Positions 25,440-38,400 of a DNA stretch of 64,000 nt are shown in pieces. Source of the DNA: Stercorarius parasiticus. Its lineage: Eukaryota; Chordata; Aves; Charadriiformes; Stercorariidae. Where the stretch lies: the NCBI GenBank assembly GCA_013396915.1, contig VWZL01005178.1, forward strand, positions 370,053 to 434,052, read 5' to 3'. The translations under genes and the position numbers were made by a program. Every line of letters begins with the position of its first letter. Within the stretch, counting starts at the first letter, position 1. Under the pieces are notes generated by a model that saw nothing but the letters and a program-made list of their open reading frames with translations, was not told the origin of the DNA and did no database searches.

Positions 25440-25720
25440 GTGAACGGCTCCGTGAGCCTCACGCCTGCTCAAGGAGCGCGTTCCCCCAGGAGTCTGTAGC
25501 TGCTATATCGCAAACCCGGGGTCCGGGAGCGGGTTTGCCTTCCCCGGTGTCCCTGCAACGGCACCGTTTCCCCGGTGCCGCCGGCGGCCGCAGGGGCGGA
25601 GCGCGGGGCCGGGGNCGCGGCGCGCAGCGCAGCCCGCCCGCCCCCGCCGCACCGCTGCCCGCGCACCCTGCCAGCGCTCCTCGGGCCAGCCCCGGAACCT
25701 CCGGTGGGGATGCCGGGATG
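25440..25720. promoter_or_regulatory. Orphan CpG island
   Basis: Hand count gives about 38 CpG dinucleotides in about 280 bases, with very high GC, a GC-box (GGGGCGG, near 25593-25599) and a single ambiguous base at 25615. The flanks are ordinary, CpG-poor DNA. Islands of this density in birds usually mark a transcription start or a Polycomb-regulated element. No first coding exon is recognisable on either strand. Frames of 73-127 codons through it come from high GC. A non-coding RNA start or developmental regulatory island is the likeliest explanation. Confidence 0.65.
25615..25615. other. Single unresolved base (N)
   Basis: One N in the densest CpG part of the orphan island. This is typical of low-quality coverage in GC-extreme DNA. 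Confidence 0.95.
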
Positions 25721-27844
25721 TGCCTCCTTTTGCACGTGTGTGGAGTCCGTTTGCTTATACATCCGAATACTGGGGGGGAAATTGTCACAAGCCTGATCCG
25801 TGGTAACTTGCCCTGGCTATGAGGGCACGCAGGAGCTCCCAAGGAGTTGCCTGCTGCTGCAAAGCCTTGACGTACAACTTACAAACCATGGTACGATCCC
25901 ACAATTGAAAGTGCTCATTAAGTGCTGAGTGAATGACCGGAGCAACTGTGAATGGAAATATTGACAATGAAAACCTGATTGAGTTATGCTTCTGCACACA
26001 CGAAACGCTTGAATTTCAGAATCATATATTGACCTTTTCAGGCTGTGACAAAACTTGTCCTCCAAAGATTTCTTTTTCCCCATAGACCCCATGCAAGTTT
26101 TAGATTTGCATCCATTAGTCATGGGAACTCTCTTATTTTTATTGGGTTTTGCTATGCGAGTGAAGTCATCTTTATATAAGAGCTAGCATTTGGCCTGAAC
26201 TGCTGAGGTGATGAGTATCGCTTACGTGTCTTTCTTGCATTTGTTTCTTGGACAAATAGTTTATTCTTAGCTTCCACACCCCTTTCCAGTCCCTTACCTT
26301 GAGTCCAGCATGCCAGAAGTGCTTGCCTTGCTGAACTTCAGATTTCCCTTTAACCGCTAAAATTCACACTGCCGTCTATGGCATCACAGATTTTTCAGGA
26401 AGTAATTTATGCCATCGATAATAAATATCCAAAGGGCACCAGTAAGGGCCTCTTCCCTGAGAGTACGTCTTGCTGAGGCGAGTGTAAGGCTAGTCTCCAT
26501 CTCCATTGAATACGGACAAACGAAATCCAATGGTCTGAGTTCCTGGCAGCCTGTACTCTCTTTGGACCGATGGCCCATATGCAAAAAGTTTTCTTCCGTT
26601 ATCAACTGCTTCGGCTGCCTGGCCCCCAAAAGTTTTTCTTTACCATCCTTCACTGTGATGTGATGGAAAAATGCTGGTAACAGGCAGGCGTATCAGAGCA
26701 GACATGTAAATTTGAACCCCGCCATGCTACAGAATTTGTTGCGCGTTAGAAGAGGATAAAGAATAAATGGCTTCCTTGGGAGCCGGAGCCAGCGCCCGGC
26801 TTCGGATGAGAATCTAAGTTTCCTCAGTCCCACGAGTGGTCAGGTCTCGTGTTGGAGCTCTCGGCTTCAGCGTGCTTTGGGGAAGACAAGTTGCAAGCGA
26901 CAAATGTGCAGAAAATCAGTAGCACGTCTAATTGGTGACTTTGAGGGATGGGGGAGCTGGCAGGAGAGAGCAGGGGATAACATCTTGACAACGTTGCAAC
27001 TTCCCGTAAACTTGTTTTGTTTAATTCCATGGTTTTGAACATGCGGTCTGTCGACTCCTCACGAACATTTAAATTACATTTCCCAGTGACACCGAGGGAT
27101 ACGTTATTAATGCAGGATGGCAGGAGGTGTGTTCACAAATCCGTTTATCTGATAACGGGATTAATACGCATACCTCCCGAGCGCCGCTTTGAAAAACTTA
27201 CTTCTGAATCTACATATTCAGCGACTACGGCAGCCACATCGCGGCACAACAAATGGAAAGTGCTGGACAAGCGTTTTGAAGGGCTCCTCTCGCCGTTCTG
27301 ATAATGCGGCCCTGGCCCAAAAGGGGGGACAGGCGCTGGCGCTGCCGGTGGGCCGGGGCACGTGAGCTCCCAACCGCTGGCCAGGTGGAACAAAGGCGGC
27401 GGAGACTGCAGCGTGTTTGGAGCGGGAAAGAGCAACACCGGAGCGCTGACGGACACTGTGCTGGCTCTGCTCGCTCTGCCGCTGAGGTCAGCGGGGACAG
27501 GATGGGCCCAGGCGGAGCAGGGGAAATGATGGTGATTTAAAGATCGGATCAGACCTAAACTTGCCCGTTAACTTCTGCTGCGCCCTGTGCAGGTCAGGCC
27601 ATGCCACGGCCTGGGTCTGTTTGCCTGCACCGGTGCATTCTGACTTTTTGGGGGTTTATTTCGTATCCCACCAAAATTCTACATTTTTTTCTACTTTCTA
27701 CTATATTCTTTATAGTCAGCTGCTTTTTTAAGATCTAACTTGTGGATTGATGTGTTCTTTCTCTGAAAAGTCTCAACTGTAGAAGCAGTTCTTTGAGTTT
27801 AGAATATGATCAACCCTGAGTTTTTACTATCATCACAAGCATTC

Positions 27845-27868
27845 TACTTTTATTTTACAATAAAAGTA
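27845..27868. repeat. Inverted repeat, 10-bp perfect stem with 4-nt loop
   Basis: TACTTTTATT and AATAAAAGTA flank TTAC. The right arm contains AATAAA, a poly(A)-signal hexamer. There is no transcript evidence, so I do not call a terminator. Confidence 0.6.
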
Positions 27869-28058
27869 CAATAAAACGCACCAGAGAGAGGTTTTTCTAT
27901 GAGCATTAGCAGAACAATGCTCTGTTCGTTCAGGGACGCGTGCCTGACTTAGCACAAACTGCGGTTTTGTACGTAGCCAACCACAAAGTTTACTGGAAAA
28001 TTATTTCCATAAGCAAATACGGTTTAATCCAAACTTTATAATTTTTTCTCTCTCTTTT

Positions 28059-28074
28059 AAAAAAAAAAAAAAAA
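28059..28074. repeat. A homopolymer (16 nt)
   Basis: A-run following a CT-rich stretch. No retroelement body is recognised. Confidence 0.9.
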
Positions 28075-29372
28075 TCCTTGAAGGGGAAAAGAATATGGGT
28101 TTTTTTTCAGGAAAAGAATTGTAAGTTTTTCTTCATCTTTGTTGATAGAGACATGAACAGAAGTCCTCCAGCTGACATTGCTGAACCTGTAAGCGTTGTA
28201 AAGACAACCTGGGGCTTTGCGGCACCAGCCTTTGTAGCTCTCTACTTGTTTTGTTAACAAAAAGAGACAAAGGAACAGTTCCGATATGCAAGGAACCATC
28301 CCACCATTTGCAGAACGGGCTGGTTTCCAAGAGATGCTGGTTTCTGCTTCCCTGGCTTTGCCGGGCAGCACTGGGAATCCCCTGCCCTACGCAACCTGCT
28401 GCTGACCCCCAGCCCGTGGTGCCCGCAGTGCTGGCGTCGGGGGGAGCAGACGTTTCTTACCCTGGTTTTGCTGCTGGAGCCCACACGTCCAACGTACCCT
28501 AAGTTTAATACTCTCGCAGTGCATGTGTTAATGCCCACCTACCGGAGAACACGCACAAATTTAAAGATTAGCAGTAACACAGCGAAGTATATTGTGAGAT
28601 AGGATATGGAGTTTTACGGAGGAAAAGGATTAGTAGATATTGCAAAAAGCTGCTGCAGTAAAGGAAGTGCTGAGATTTTAATAACCTAAGGTATTAGGTT
28701 TTTATCTCGGTTTCTTCTAAAGCTCTGCATCAAGGGTTTTTTGGAGCCATAGGGAGGATTTACGCTCACGCATCATCTATTAAATGGAATCTGGAAGCCG
28801 AGCAGAAACTCTGGACATCTTGGTACAAGCTGGGCCCAAACTTATTGGTGGTTCCCCTCATACAGGTCCGGGGTGTGGGCTGGGCCATGGCCCTGTCAGG
28901 CATCACTGTTCTCTTCTGGCTCCTGACTTCAAATGTCAAGGTAGACTGGATCCGTGCGAGTCCAGCACCTGCATCTCTCCCTTTGGCCCGGATAGAACAT
29001 AGAAGAGTAGACACCGTTTACTCTTCTTTGGCTGCTGCAAGGCCAAAATTAGAAACAATCAGCCTGGCATCAGTATGGAATCCAGAAGGAAACGCCTTTA
29101 TCGCAAGCACTCGCCTTAGCTGTGACACTTGCAGTGAGTGACTGTGTGTCCCTTCCACAACTCTGCAGGGAGTTTAAAAAAAATTCTCATAGTGGCACTA
29201 AAATGTGCAGCTCTCAGAGTGCACGGAGCTGCTGCCGTCTGCGTTCACAGTGAGACGTCCCTTCCTGACTTGTCCTCGGGAAAATCCTGTATGCAAAGTG
29301 AGAGAAACCTGTTAAAAGATTCTCCAATTTCATGACCCAATGATGAAGAGAAGTGCTCTGACTTCAGGAGTA

Positions 29373-29391
29373 AAAGATACGTAGTATCTTT
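29373..29391. repeat. Perfect palindrome (8-bp arms), copy 2 of a duplicated core
   Basis: AAAGATAC and GTATCTTT flank GTA. Its inner 15 nt is identical to 11796-11810. Bases outside the core differ, so no large duplicated segment is evident around the two copies. Confidence 0.6.
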
Positions 29392-30049
29392 GTGAGGATG
29401 AAATACAATATCCTACAGATTAATCTTGTATGAATGGTTAGTTTATATCCCAGTACACAGGCATTGTGTGTCCAAAAGAACCGATAAGGAAAATTTCTGG
29501 GAAAAAATCCTCGTTTGTTTGGATTTTTTCCTTGAGGATAGACTTTTTGAAGTATGACATGTAACTGAAGTTCTCAGCTGAGTGCGTGGGCCCAGCGAGA
29601 TCAATAGGGCAGCAGCAGGTAGTGGTGGCAATAGATGGATAAAGAGGGACGGGAATGCTGGCTGTGGCTGTGCTGGGTTGGGTCTCCACGTCCCCGCAGC
29701 ACAGCGTAGCCGGGTGCGCCTGATGCCATCTGGTGGAGCAGCCTCAGAGGTCTCCATCCGAGACCTCTCTGCGGCACCAACCCAGCAAGGTGCCAGCTGC
29801 CATTGAGACTGTGTCCACTGGAAAACCCAACCATTGCTTGTGGACCTTAGCACCACCCTCAGAGGAGGAGGACTGCTCCATTCACGGGTAATCAGTGGAA
29901 GAAACACCCTCTCTCAGTGATTCAGAACTTCTGCTCTTGATGGTTCCCAGCCTTTTCTATGGTGTAAGAGATGCACTAGGAGATATTCTTGCAAGCTGCG
30001 AGTACAGGTTTAGCTGTCAAACTGTGCTTGTATTGGAGCGGCACACAGC

Positions 30050-30446
30050 GAGGAGCGGCTGGGGGAGCTGGGGGTGTTCAGCCTGGAGAGAAGGAGGCTG
30101 AGGGGAGACCTTCTCGCTCTCTCCAGCTCCCTGAAAGGAGGGGGTAGCCAGGGGGGGTCGGGCTCTTCTCCCAAGGAACAGGCCATGGGACAAGAGGGAA
30201 CAGCCTCAAGTTGCGCCAGGGGAGGTTTAGGATGGATATTAGGAACAATGTTTACACTGAAAGGGTTATCAAGCCTTGGAAGAGGCTGCCCAGGGAAGTG
30301 GTGGAGTCTCCATCCCTGGAAGTATTTAAAAGACAGGTAGACGTGGTGCTGAGGGACACGGGGTAGTGGTGGGTTTTGTCAGTTAGGTTGATGGATGGAC
30401 TCGATGACCTGAAAGGTCTCTTCCAACCCAGGCCGTTCTATGATTC
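30050..30446 (+). mobile_element. CR1 LINE, 5'-truncated 3' end
   Basis: This is the 3' end of an avian CR1 retrotransposon in plus orientation. It begins abruptly at GAGGAGCGGCTGGGGGAGC and runs through the last part of ORF2 (reverse transcriptase protein, C-terminal tail) and the short 3' UTR. It ends with CGATGACCTGAAAGGTC, TTCCAACCC and TTCTATGATTC. Severe 5' truncation and the absence of target duplications fit CR1 behaviour. By eye it is about 96% identical to the overlapping part of the copy at 46071-46654, so both belong to a related, fairly young subfamily. The 88-codon frame inside is a remnant, not a gene. Confidence 0.93.
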
Positions 30447-33400
30447 ACGTTGTCCTTGCTGGGAGAGCCCTGGCTGTAGAGGGATACACCCGAAGAGCCA
30501 GCGGGACCCCTGTGCTGTTGGCCCCTGCGTGTGCTGGGAGAGCGAGGCCTGCGGGGACGGCGACGCTGCACGTGAAAGGGTGGTTTGCCACCCTGTTCTG
30601 AGGAGGTAGCGTGGAGCCAAATGAACAAAAGTCTTTCCTCAAACCCCCTTGGTCTCGCTCAGACAGTCAGCCCCTGCCAGCCGGCACAGGGTCCGTGCTG
30701 GGGGAGGACTATAAGCAGCAGTGAGAGCACGTGCGAAGCTCAGGGTGGGTACGGCAGGAGCAATGGAGAGTAAAATATATGTGCAGGGAGCTTAAATACT
30801 TAAATCCCAGTAGGCAGCCACCTTTGTCCTTTTTTTCTAACCCCAACTTCTCTTCTCGGGGATTATACCCGAGGAGAAAAGTGAACGTTCTCCCCCAGGG
30901 AACCAAGCCCATGCCCGGGTTCGGCTCTTTTTCCGCCTGTCCGTGTGGGTCTGACCTTGCAGAGAGTTTTTTTCCACTAGATGGTGCTTGATGAGCATCT
31001 CCCGAGCGCGGCTCCCAGCCGTGCGGGGCTCCCAGCCGTGCGGGGCTGCTGGCCCCCGGCCCGGCGTCCCTCTGTCCTAACGCCTTGCTGTTCCTCTGCT
31101 GGAAACGGCAGCAGCAACTAATTATTGCTCGGTGGAAAGCTGGAGACGCCACGAGCCGATTCCTTGTGACGAGGATTCCTGAATTCACGCGCTTGTTTGC
31201 AGAGCGCCATCGTGTCGTGTATAAAATGAGGCAATTTGCACGTCTTTGAGCGTTTTTCTTTGGGAAGGCTGCAGTGCGGCTGTGTCCCAGCATAGGCTTT
31301 GGCCTGTACGGTTTGGACACGTCACTTTCCCACCAGCGTGGCTGGACTCTGCCGTGGTTCAATGCCGATTGAGGGCAGATGCTCTGAATCCACGGATCTG
31401 TAGCGACAACAGCCCTGGGAGAAGGAGCAACGCCCGCTGGTCGGGCTGCGGTGCGTCTTACCTCTGCAGCTCACGTACGGCATGGTTCACGTCGGCGCTA
31501 AAATTCACCACAAATGGTTCTAGACAGATGTGAAAACTGCTCTGTGAGGGGCTCTCTGAAGAGCAAACGAATAGGCCTTGATATTTTGCTGGAGCCTGAT
31601 GGGTATAAGAAGTTTAACTGCATTTCCTGCAAAAAATTTATCAGATTTTACTGTCCCCAAAGAAGAGAGGAAAAAACCCCATCCCTTTCCTTGTATCTTC
31701 TGCAAATCAGCGATAAGCCTACTGGGTATTTTTCTGAGTTTTTAAAACTGTGTCTGTGCCCTTCTCAAGCTTGGTATATGCTGATTTCAACTGGTTTTAT
31801 ACTGTGTATTTGTACTTCCATGAGTGAAATCTTAAAGCTCTCTGAAAGGGAAAGGAGTTTCTGTCAGCGAGGGAGGAGGGAATTACCAGCTGCAGAAGGA
31901 ATTCGGTGCTCAGGGAAGTAAAGCTTAAAGTGAAGCTGCTGATTTTCCCGGACCTGGGCCCCTCTACAGCACTGAGGCAATAATAAATCAATCTTTTTAA
32001 ACAAGCTCACACAAGTGAAAAAATGTGACTGTTTCCTTCCCATATAGGCAAAAGCTGAGAAGTTGTTTATTTAACTGGAACGGTCCTCTCCTAAGAATCA
32101 TTTCCCTTAGGCAGTTAGGGAAAACTGCGTTAGCAATCTGTATTAATCAGTGTCTATATTAAACCTGTGATATAATACTGTGGGGAAGTGAGGCTTCTGT
32201 AGTTTTCAACCACTCTGACCGCAGGATTGAACGCCCTCGGAGGGTCGGAGCCCACCTGGCTGGTTCCGCTGAGCCCGTACCGCATCTGGCTCAGCATGAA
32301 CAGAGTGAAACCTCCTGGGAATGCCAGTAATACCAATGGGAAGGGGGCTTAACTGGAGGGTGCACTCAGCAAGCACGATTCCTATGGGGAACATCAGATA
32401 GTAACTACCATTTCCCAGGCTATTTTGTTCTAAATCAAAGCTTTAGTTGCTAGGCAATTTACCAGCCTTAACATTCAAGGTGCTCCTCAAGCTGAATTTC
32501 ACTGATCATCAGAAAACTCTGTCGAAGAGGTGTTTTCCCTTCTCCTGAGCGGGAGATTTGGGAAGTTGCTGTTGGGATAGCAGTGGTTCTGCTGCACATG
32601 GAGGTTTCTGCCAGAAGGCACCCTGGAAAGCCTGGGCTCGTCCGAGAGCCTGACGCGGGGCTCAGCTCTGAGCCCTCCGTGGGCACCGCCGGAGATCCAC
32701 GGCGGGGTCAGCCTTCTGACCCCACTTGCAAAGTGCTTAATTGAGATTGAGCCCCAAACGATCAGCCGATTGATTGCGCCCTGTCCTCGGGAATGGCTCC
32801 CGTCACGTTAGCTCCCCCGATCCACTGATTGCAGGGGTAAAACATGTCCGCTGGGCGCTACCCAAAGTGATGGGTGAGCTTTTTAGAGCCTGCCTCTGTC
32901 GCAGGCGTCAGTCACAAAAGGCATCGCCTTTTTTCTCCTCTTGTTCTCTGGTTATTTTGAAAGTGTGTTCGGTTTCCAAAGCGAATGGCGTCATTGTTTG
33001 CTTGCCAGTCAGCTGACTGACTGTTGTTCTTTTAAATCGGAGGGATTTAAACCGGCGCTCTTTAACTGTTCTGGAAAAAAACGTAACTCTACAGCTGGAC
33101 TGAGACAGATAATGGCGGTGGGAAATGCCCCTCAGCGCTGCAGGAGGGCTGCTTTTAAAATGGTCTGTGGTTGCAGGGGGAAAAAAGGCTGGCTGGCAGC
33201 CGGCAGGGCAGTCACCCACCTGATGCGTTGGTCGTGCTGGTTTGTCGAGGGCACCTGAAGAGGCAGCTGTGGCACTGGAAAAGCGAGGGAATAGTTATCC
33301 TGCGAGTGCTCAGAAACAAACCCGTTTCGGGGTCATCCCCCCAGCGCTGTTTTCCATTTCCAAGAGTCATTTCTGAAGGGAAAAGCACTTGGAGGATATC

Positions 33401-35344
33401 GCCCAGCTTTGGCGTTTCCAGAGGCATCCCCGCGGGTCAGAAGCCAGCCCAACAAGGCTGCGGCCATGTGAGCCGAGCACCGAGAGCCAGGGAGGCAAAC
33501 GCCTTGGGGACGAAGTCTGAAAAAGTCCAGGATTTGTTCAGGAGGCAGGAAGTCCACCACGTGCCCGGAGCACATCCTCCCCGCGGAGCGCAGGAGCTGT
33601 CAGACAGACATCCCCATCTCGCTATTTAAAGCATTCTCACACTCCTGGGTTTTCCTGATTTGCATGCACGGCGGGGACAGAGCAGGGTGCTTCTCTTGTC
33701 AACTGCGGCTGGAAGGAGAGAGCAGAAGAGCGTGCCTGGTGCTCCCGAGACCTTTTTATCTTGCCTCTCGCCATCTGCCTGCCCGCAGTGATGGGAACAC
33801 CCACAGGGACCTGCACCCCTCGGCTGGAGCAGGGGAGTGCTCCCAGCGTGGCGGGGGGAGACACGCTGTTTCAGAGCGTTCCATGACTATAAGTGCCGGG
33901 CTTGGGGCAGCACGGACCGGAGATGCCAATCTGGAGGGTCAGAAGGTGGGGAACAATTAGCTCTTGGGGAGAAGGGCGACAGCGGTGCCGAGGGTGGCTG
34001 TGGAGGGCAGGGTCAGTGCAGAGCTGGCAGCCAAAGCCCCGCAGCGGGTCCCTGGGCGCTGGCGGTGCTTCTGCAGGGGCTGCTGTCTGCTCCGGGGGGA
34101 AGCTCCATCTCCCACCCGTGCCTTCCTTCGCCGGCCGCCTTCACCGCCTGCCCGCCCACGCTCAGCAGCGACTTACTGAGCCCTCTAATGCTCCTGTTTT
34201 CAAATGTATTTCCTTATTATTTTCCCCAGAGATTAATCTCTCTTGTCATTTCACTTCAGGCTACGCTGTGAGTTGGGGTTTTTTGTTGTTGTTATTCTCT
34301 GTAAGTGCTGGTGTGTAACTGAGCTGTCACAAGAACAAATGGCAAAATAATTTTCCCCGACGGGGTATTCACATCATGTAACTTCCAGTGTCTGCCACAG
34401 ACGTTTAAACTAGCCAGAAAAACTGCTCCGAATCACAGAAAGGCTTTGATTTCTGAATGTGTCGTAGGTCTGAGTGTTACCTCTCCGTCACATCTCACCC
34501 TCAAGGTCCCGCTCCAACCCCTCCCCACTTTGGAGGCAGCCTTTGCATTGCCACCATCTCCAACCCGGAATATTAATTGGTTCCATGAAAGACAGAGAAG
34601 AAATCATGACAACCGTCTCAAAACAAGCCTCCCCCTGCTCACTACCAGTAGCCCTGCTTCGTGGCTCCAGGGCATACCCGGGGATGGGGCTGAGGGCCAT
34701 CGCATCCTCACCGGTCGGGCTCAGGACGCTGCCTGGGGGCTGGGATGGGCTGTGGGTGAGCTCCAGCCCGGCTGTGGCTCCAGCCCAGCATCCCAAAGCC
34801 GAGCAGAACTGGCAATACTGGGGAAAATGTGAGAAACTGCACTTCTCACACGGGCATCTTATTTAGGCACACAAAGTCAGGCTGGCTGATTACACACTGG
34901 CTTGTAATTTGTCCTGTTCTCCCCTCGCTTCGATCGGAGAAGGAATGAAGACTAAACTTTACAGAGCGCGTTCCAGTATTTAACTATGCAATTAGGAAAT
35001 GCAATTTGAAAGTCCCACTAATTGCCTGCCTGCACCATTAGCCATTTAAATAGTTCAAAAATTTATCCCCTCAGTGCCTGACCCTGTTTCACAGAGCATC
35101 TTCCTTCCACTTGGGCACCCAGCCGGCGCTCTGGGTGCGAAGGAAAGGTAGTAGCGGGGTGCAGGGGCTTCTGCCTTTGGGAAAACAGAGTTTCTCCTGC
35201 AGCCACGTGGGTTCTTTCTTCTCCCGTTTCATCTGCAGCCACTGTGTCCTCACTCTTCGGCTAGATGGACTCCAGCCGTCAGCGAGGCAAATACGTGGCA
35301 GCAACACAGGCAGTGAATCTGTACTGGAAGGGATGGCGAAGAAA
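30447..35344. other. Intergenic DNA, no gene seen
   Basis: Non-coding sequence with several GC-rich stretches (30540-30700, 31000-31070, 33400-34170). These yield long but featureless frames on both strands, including a 217-codon minus frame at 30709-31362 and a 152-codon plus frame at 33171-33629. None shows a domain, signal peptide, splice structure or recognisable family. A 17-nt direct repeat (31011-31044) lies in this interval. Confidence 0.6.
31011..31044. repeat. Tandem duplication of a 17-nt unit
   Basis: GCTCCCAGCCGTGCGGG occurs twice in direct succession, followed by GCT. This is a small replication-slippage duplication in GC-rich DNA. Confidence 0.8.
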
Positions 35345-35443
35345 TAGAATCATAGAACATGTTGGGTTGGGAGGGACCTTTAAAGGCCATCTAGTCCAAC
35401 CCCCCTGCAGTGAGCAGAGACATCTTCAACTAGAAAGCCCTGA
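35345..35443 (-). mobile_element. CR1 LINE 3'-end fragment (minus strand)
   Basis: Starts with TAGAATCATAGAAC, then GTTGGGTTGGGAGGGACCTT, CATCTAGTCCAACCCCCCTGC and CATCTTCAACTAGA. This is the reverse complement of the CR1 3' UTR and extreme ORF2 end. About 100 bases remain, and similarity fades near AGCCCTGAG. Confidence 0.88.
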
Positions 35444-38400
35444 GGTTTTTTCACCCCCACCTAGACAAGATCAGTTTCAAAACTACTGCTTTGTAGAATA
35501 CCCGAGATTGACGACGACTACAGTGTCCAAATATACTGCCTAAAGCCGCCATCAGATTCCAAGGAGGGCTCCCTCGTGTGTCACTTGCTCTTAGTCTCCT
35601 TCCTTAATCTGCTGCTGAGTATTTTGGAAGACTGCTTCAGGCCAGCTGTTCATGCGTACGTATTTACATAAATATTTTCATATGTGATCGCTTTATGGCT
35701 ATCTCCGATAGCGTCAATAAAGCCAGCAGCCTCAGGCAAGGTTTTAAATTAGCAATTTTGTTTAGATAACATAATTACTGTTAATAGTATATGTTGATGA
35801 GACAATTGTACCCAAGATTCATGTATGAAGATATGTCACTTCAGAGCAGCTCAAAATTTGTGGTTTATACTGTGTATAGAGAGAAGTACGGATTTGTGAT
35901 GTTCTTAGGTAGCCTTTAGTACTAGAAAACTGCAAGCTACTAGCTAATTATCACTCTTATTAAATGTCTGTCTGAGTGCAGAATGCAGCTTATGAGCTTT
36001 AAAGCTTACACTAATCAAGAAGCAAGATCAATCGCTGATGTAGGTCACTTATAGCTCAGCTGGCACGTCGCTGCTCCTCATTGATGTTACCACTTAATCA
36101 TTTATATTGATGAAATAAAAAGTTACAATTCTGCGATCTGAAGTCGGGGAATAATTACGTTTTGATTACTGGGAAGTCAGTCACCAGCCCCATCTGCACA
36201 AGCACTCACGCAGATGAAAGGAGAGAAAACCAAATGGATTCAATGGTGCATCATCGGAATTGTGTATTGCTTATAAAAAGTATCGGGGCTTCCCTGTAAC
36301 AGTCTTAATTGCTGCAACAGTGTTATTTTAACCACAATTATTGATTTATATTGCAGAAGTACTTAGCTGCATGTAGTCACTGGCCTGTGGGCTATTGAGG
36401 AGGAATCTTTCCAAGTCTCTCCTTTGTTACGCAGTGCAGAGAGGGTCCAACACTTGCATGGACCCAGGACCTGGACACACACCTCCAGTGAGTGCTGTAA
36501 CCGCTGTGGGATGCGAACCAGCCCCTCTTTCTGTCCCGTTCACTGAGGGACTGCCTCAGTAGGCAGGCTGCAGCCCGCAGGACACCGTTGCTTGAAAACC
36601 AGAGCTTTCTCCTAGAGCAGGGCGATGAGGATTGGGGTCTGCGTTTCACCCCGGCTCGGGTTGCTCTCTTCACTTGGGCTCTAAGGGTATCCCCTGCAAA
36701 GTCCCTAGCGTGCTTAGAAGAGAGAGCTCGGGCTGAGGCATGGAAATGAGTAAGAAAGAAATCGGAGTGCGTCAAGCAAATCTAGAGTAACTCTGCAGCC
36801 TCTGTGAGCTGCTGATTCTGTGTGAGCCAACACAGGCAGGATGCAGAACAACCGCAAAACCACGAACGAAATGCAAAGAGTAAATTTAATCTCGATACCT
36901 TAAGAGGGATCTTCGAAGCAGCAGCGGGGCTGAGGCACACCTGCAGGAACGCAGGCACCGCGAGCTCGGTCCTTGCTGGAGTTTTTCCTTGTTAGAGAGA
37001 GAGAGAGTCGAAACCTGCTGGTTTTCGCCTGTAGATGAGGGATTCGAGCAGGCGTAGTTCTCCTCTGTGCTTTGATCTTCCCGACAGCAGGGCAGGGATC
37101 TCGGTCGTGTTGGATAAGGTGCCCCTGTGTCCATCACGGGCCTACACTATCTAAGTGCAGATGTTCTACTTGTCAAGCACGCAGGACCAAGCAACAATTA
37201 CTGTGACACGTGTGTTTTTCGACACCTTCAGCTGCAAGTCACTTGAGCGTGCTTACAATCCTCCTCGCCGATCTTCCCTTACCTCCCCACAAATTCCAAC
37301 TTCTGTTGGTTCCCAGGGAATGCAGCTGCATTATTTTTATGTAGTCTTCATGCTATGAAAACTGTTGCCTTAGAAGTTTACAAACTTTTGTGCATGTTAG
37401 TCATCATTAGCGGTTGATATCTACGTCTTGGTCCTGCTTTCCCTTGGGGCTGGTGTCACTGAGGAGTGGTTTGGGGAGAGCCGTCCCAGCGCGGGGGTGG
37501 ATCGGCCGTCGCACCTCTGGTTTACAGCGCTGGTTCGTGGGAGCTGTGGCTCCTCCCCAGCGGTTATACCAAAACAAAGCAGTACAATTCTGTTCCTCAA
37601 TCCAATTCCATAATTGACATCTACACGCTTAAAAATGGAGGGCAGTACTCCATAGCTGTGAGGTCCAGGGCTGCTCAGCACGAGTGTAGGAGGAGAATAT
37701 TGCAGGAAGACTCTAAAAGGATTGAGAGTTTATTAAAGCTTAGGAAGTCATTCACACTCTCCCCTTGGATTACTTGGACATGTATTTTAATACTGCCTCC
37801 TTTCTCGTTTAAGTAACATCGAGGTCGTGAAGCAAAGCAGCAAAAGCAAGGAAGTTCACAGTTAATGGTGACATTGTCCTTAACTTGTCCTGAGCTGGAG
37901 AGGTGCCGTCATGACACAGCAGAGCCCTCTGAGGACACCGCAGCAAACGTAACTCGTGTTTCGCCTCTGGCAGGGCGCAGCACAAGTGTAAAATAACTTA
38001 AATTACTTAGTTTGGGTTGAGAAGCAGGCCCAGCAGACAAATGTCTGAAATGGGCCGCTAGAGAGAGCGTGCCAGTGTCTGACCCTCAGTTCCCTGCTCA
38101 GGGGTGCTCTCCTGGATTTGCACGGACGTAAGAATTTGGCCACGGTTAGAGAGCCTTGCGAAGGCTTGGGCTGCCGTTCCTTGCGCTTACCAGTCATGGT
38201 TTTCCAAGGAGCGCGGTGAGTACCGGGTTAGACCCAAAACTAATTAATTTTCCAATAGCTCGTTCTAGAAGTTATTTTTAGTTTATCCTGACCTAGCTGC
38301 ATTGTCATTTTGTTAAGAGCACGTTGATAAAGTAATTCAATCGGATGTACTGCTACACAGCGGAATCCATAAACCAACATCTTGTGTAACAGGAGAGATG

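Larger units (their letters stand above)
25721..30049. other. Intergenic DNA, no gene seen
   Basis: Ordinary non-coding sequence. It includes a GC-richer block at about 27290-27520 with one CACGTG E-box (27359-27364), a 10-bp hairpin at 27845-27868, an A-run at 28059-28074 and a palindrome at 29373-29391. The frame at 28845-29141 (98 codons) has no recognisable family. Confidence 0.65.

Noticed and set aside
28845..29141. 98-codon frame with a hydrophobic stretch
   Set aside because: No recognisable family. The overlapping minus frame is equally open, so coding evidence is absent.
30709..31362. 217-codon minus-strand open frame, the longest gap-free frame outside repeats
   Set aside because: No recognisable domain, signal or family. 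It lies in GC-rich DNA with few stops and has no splice context.
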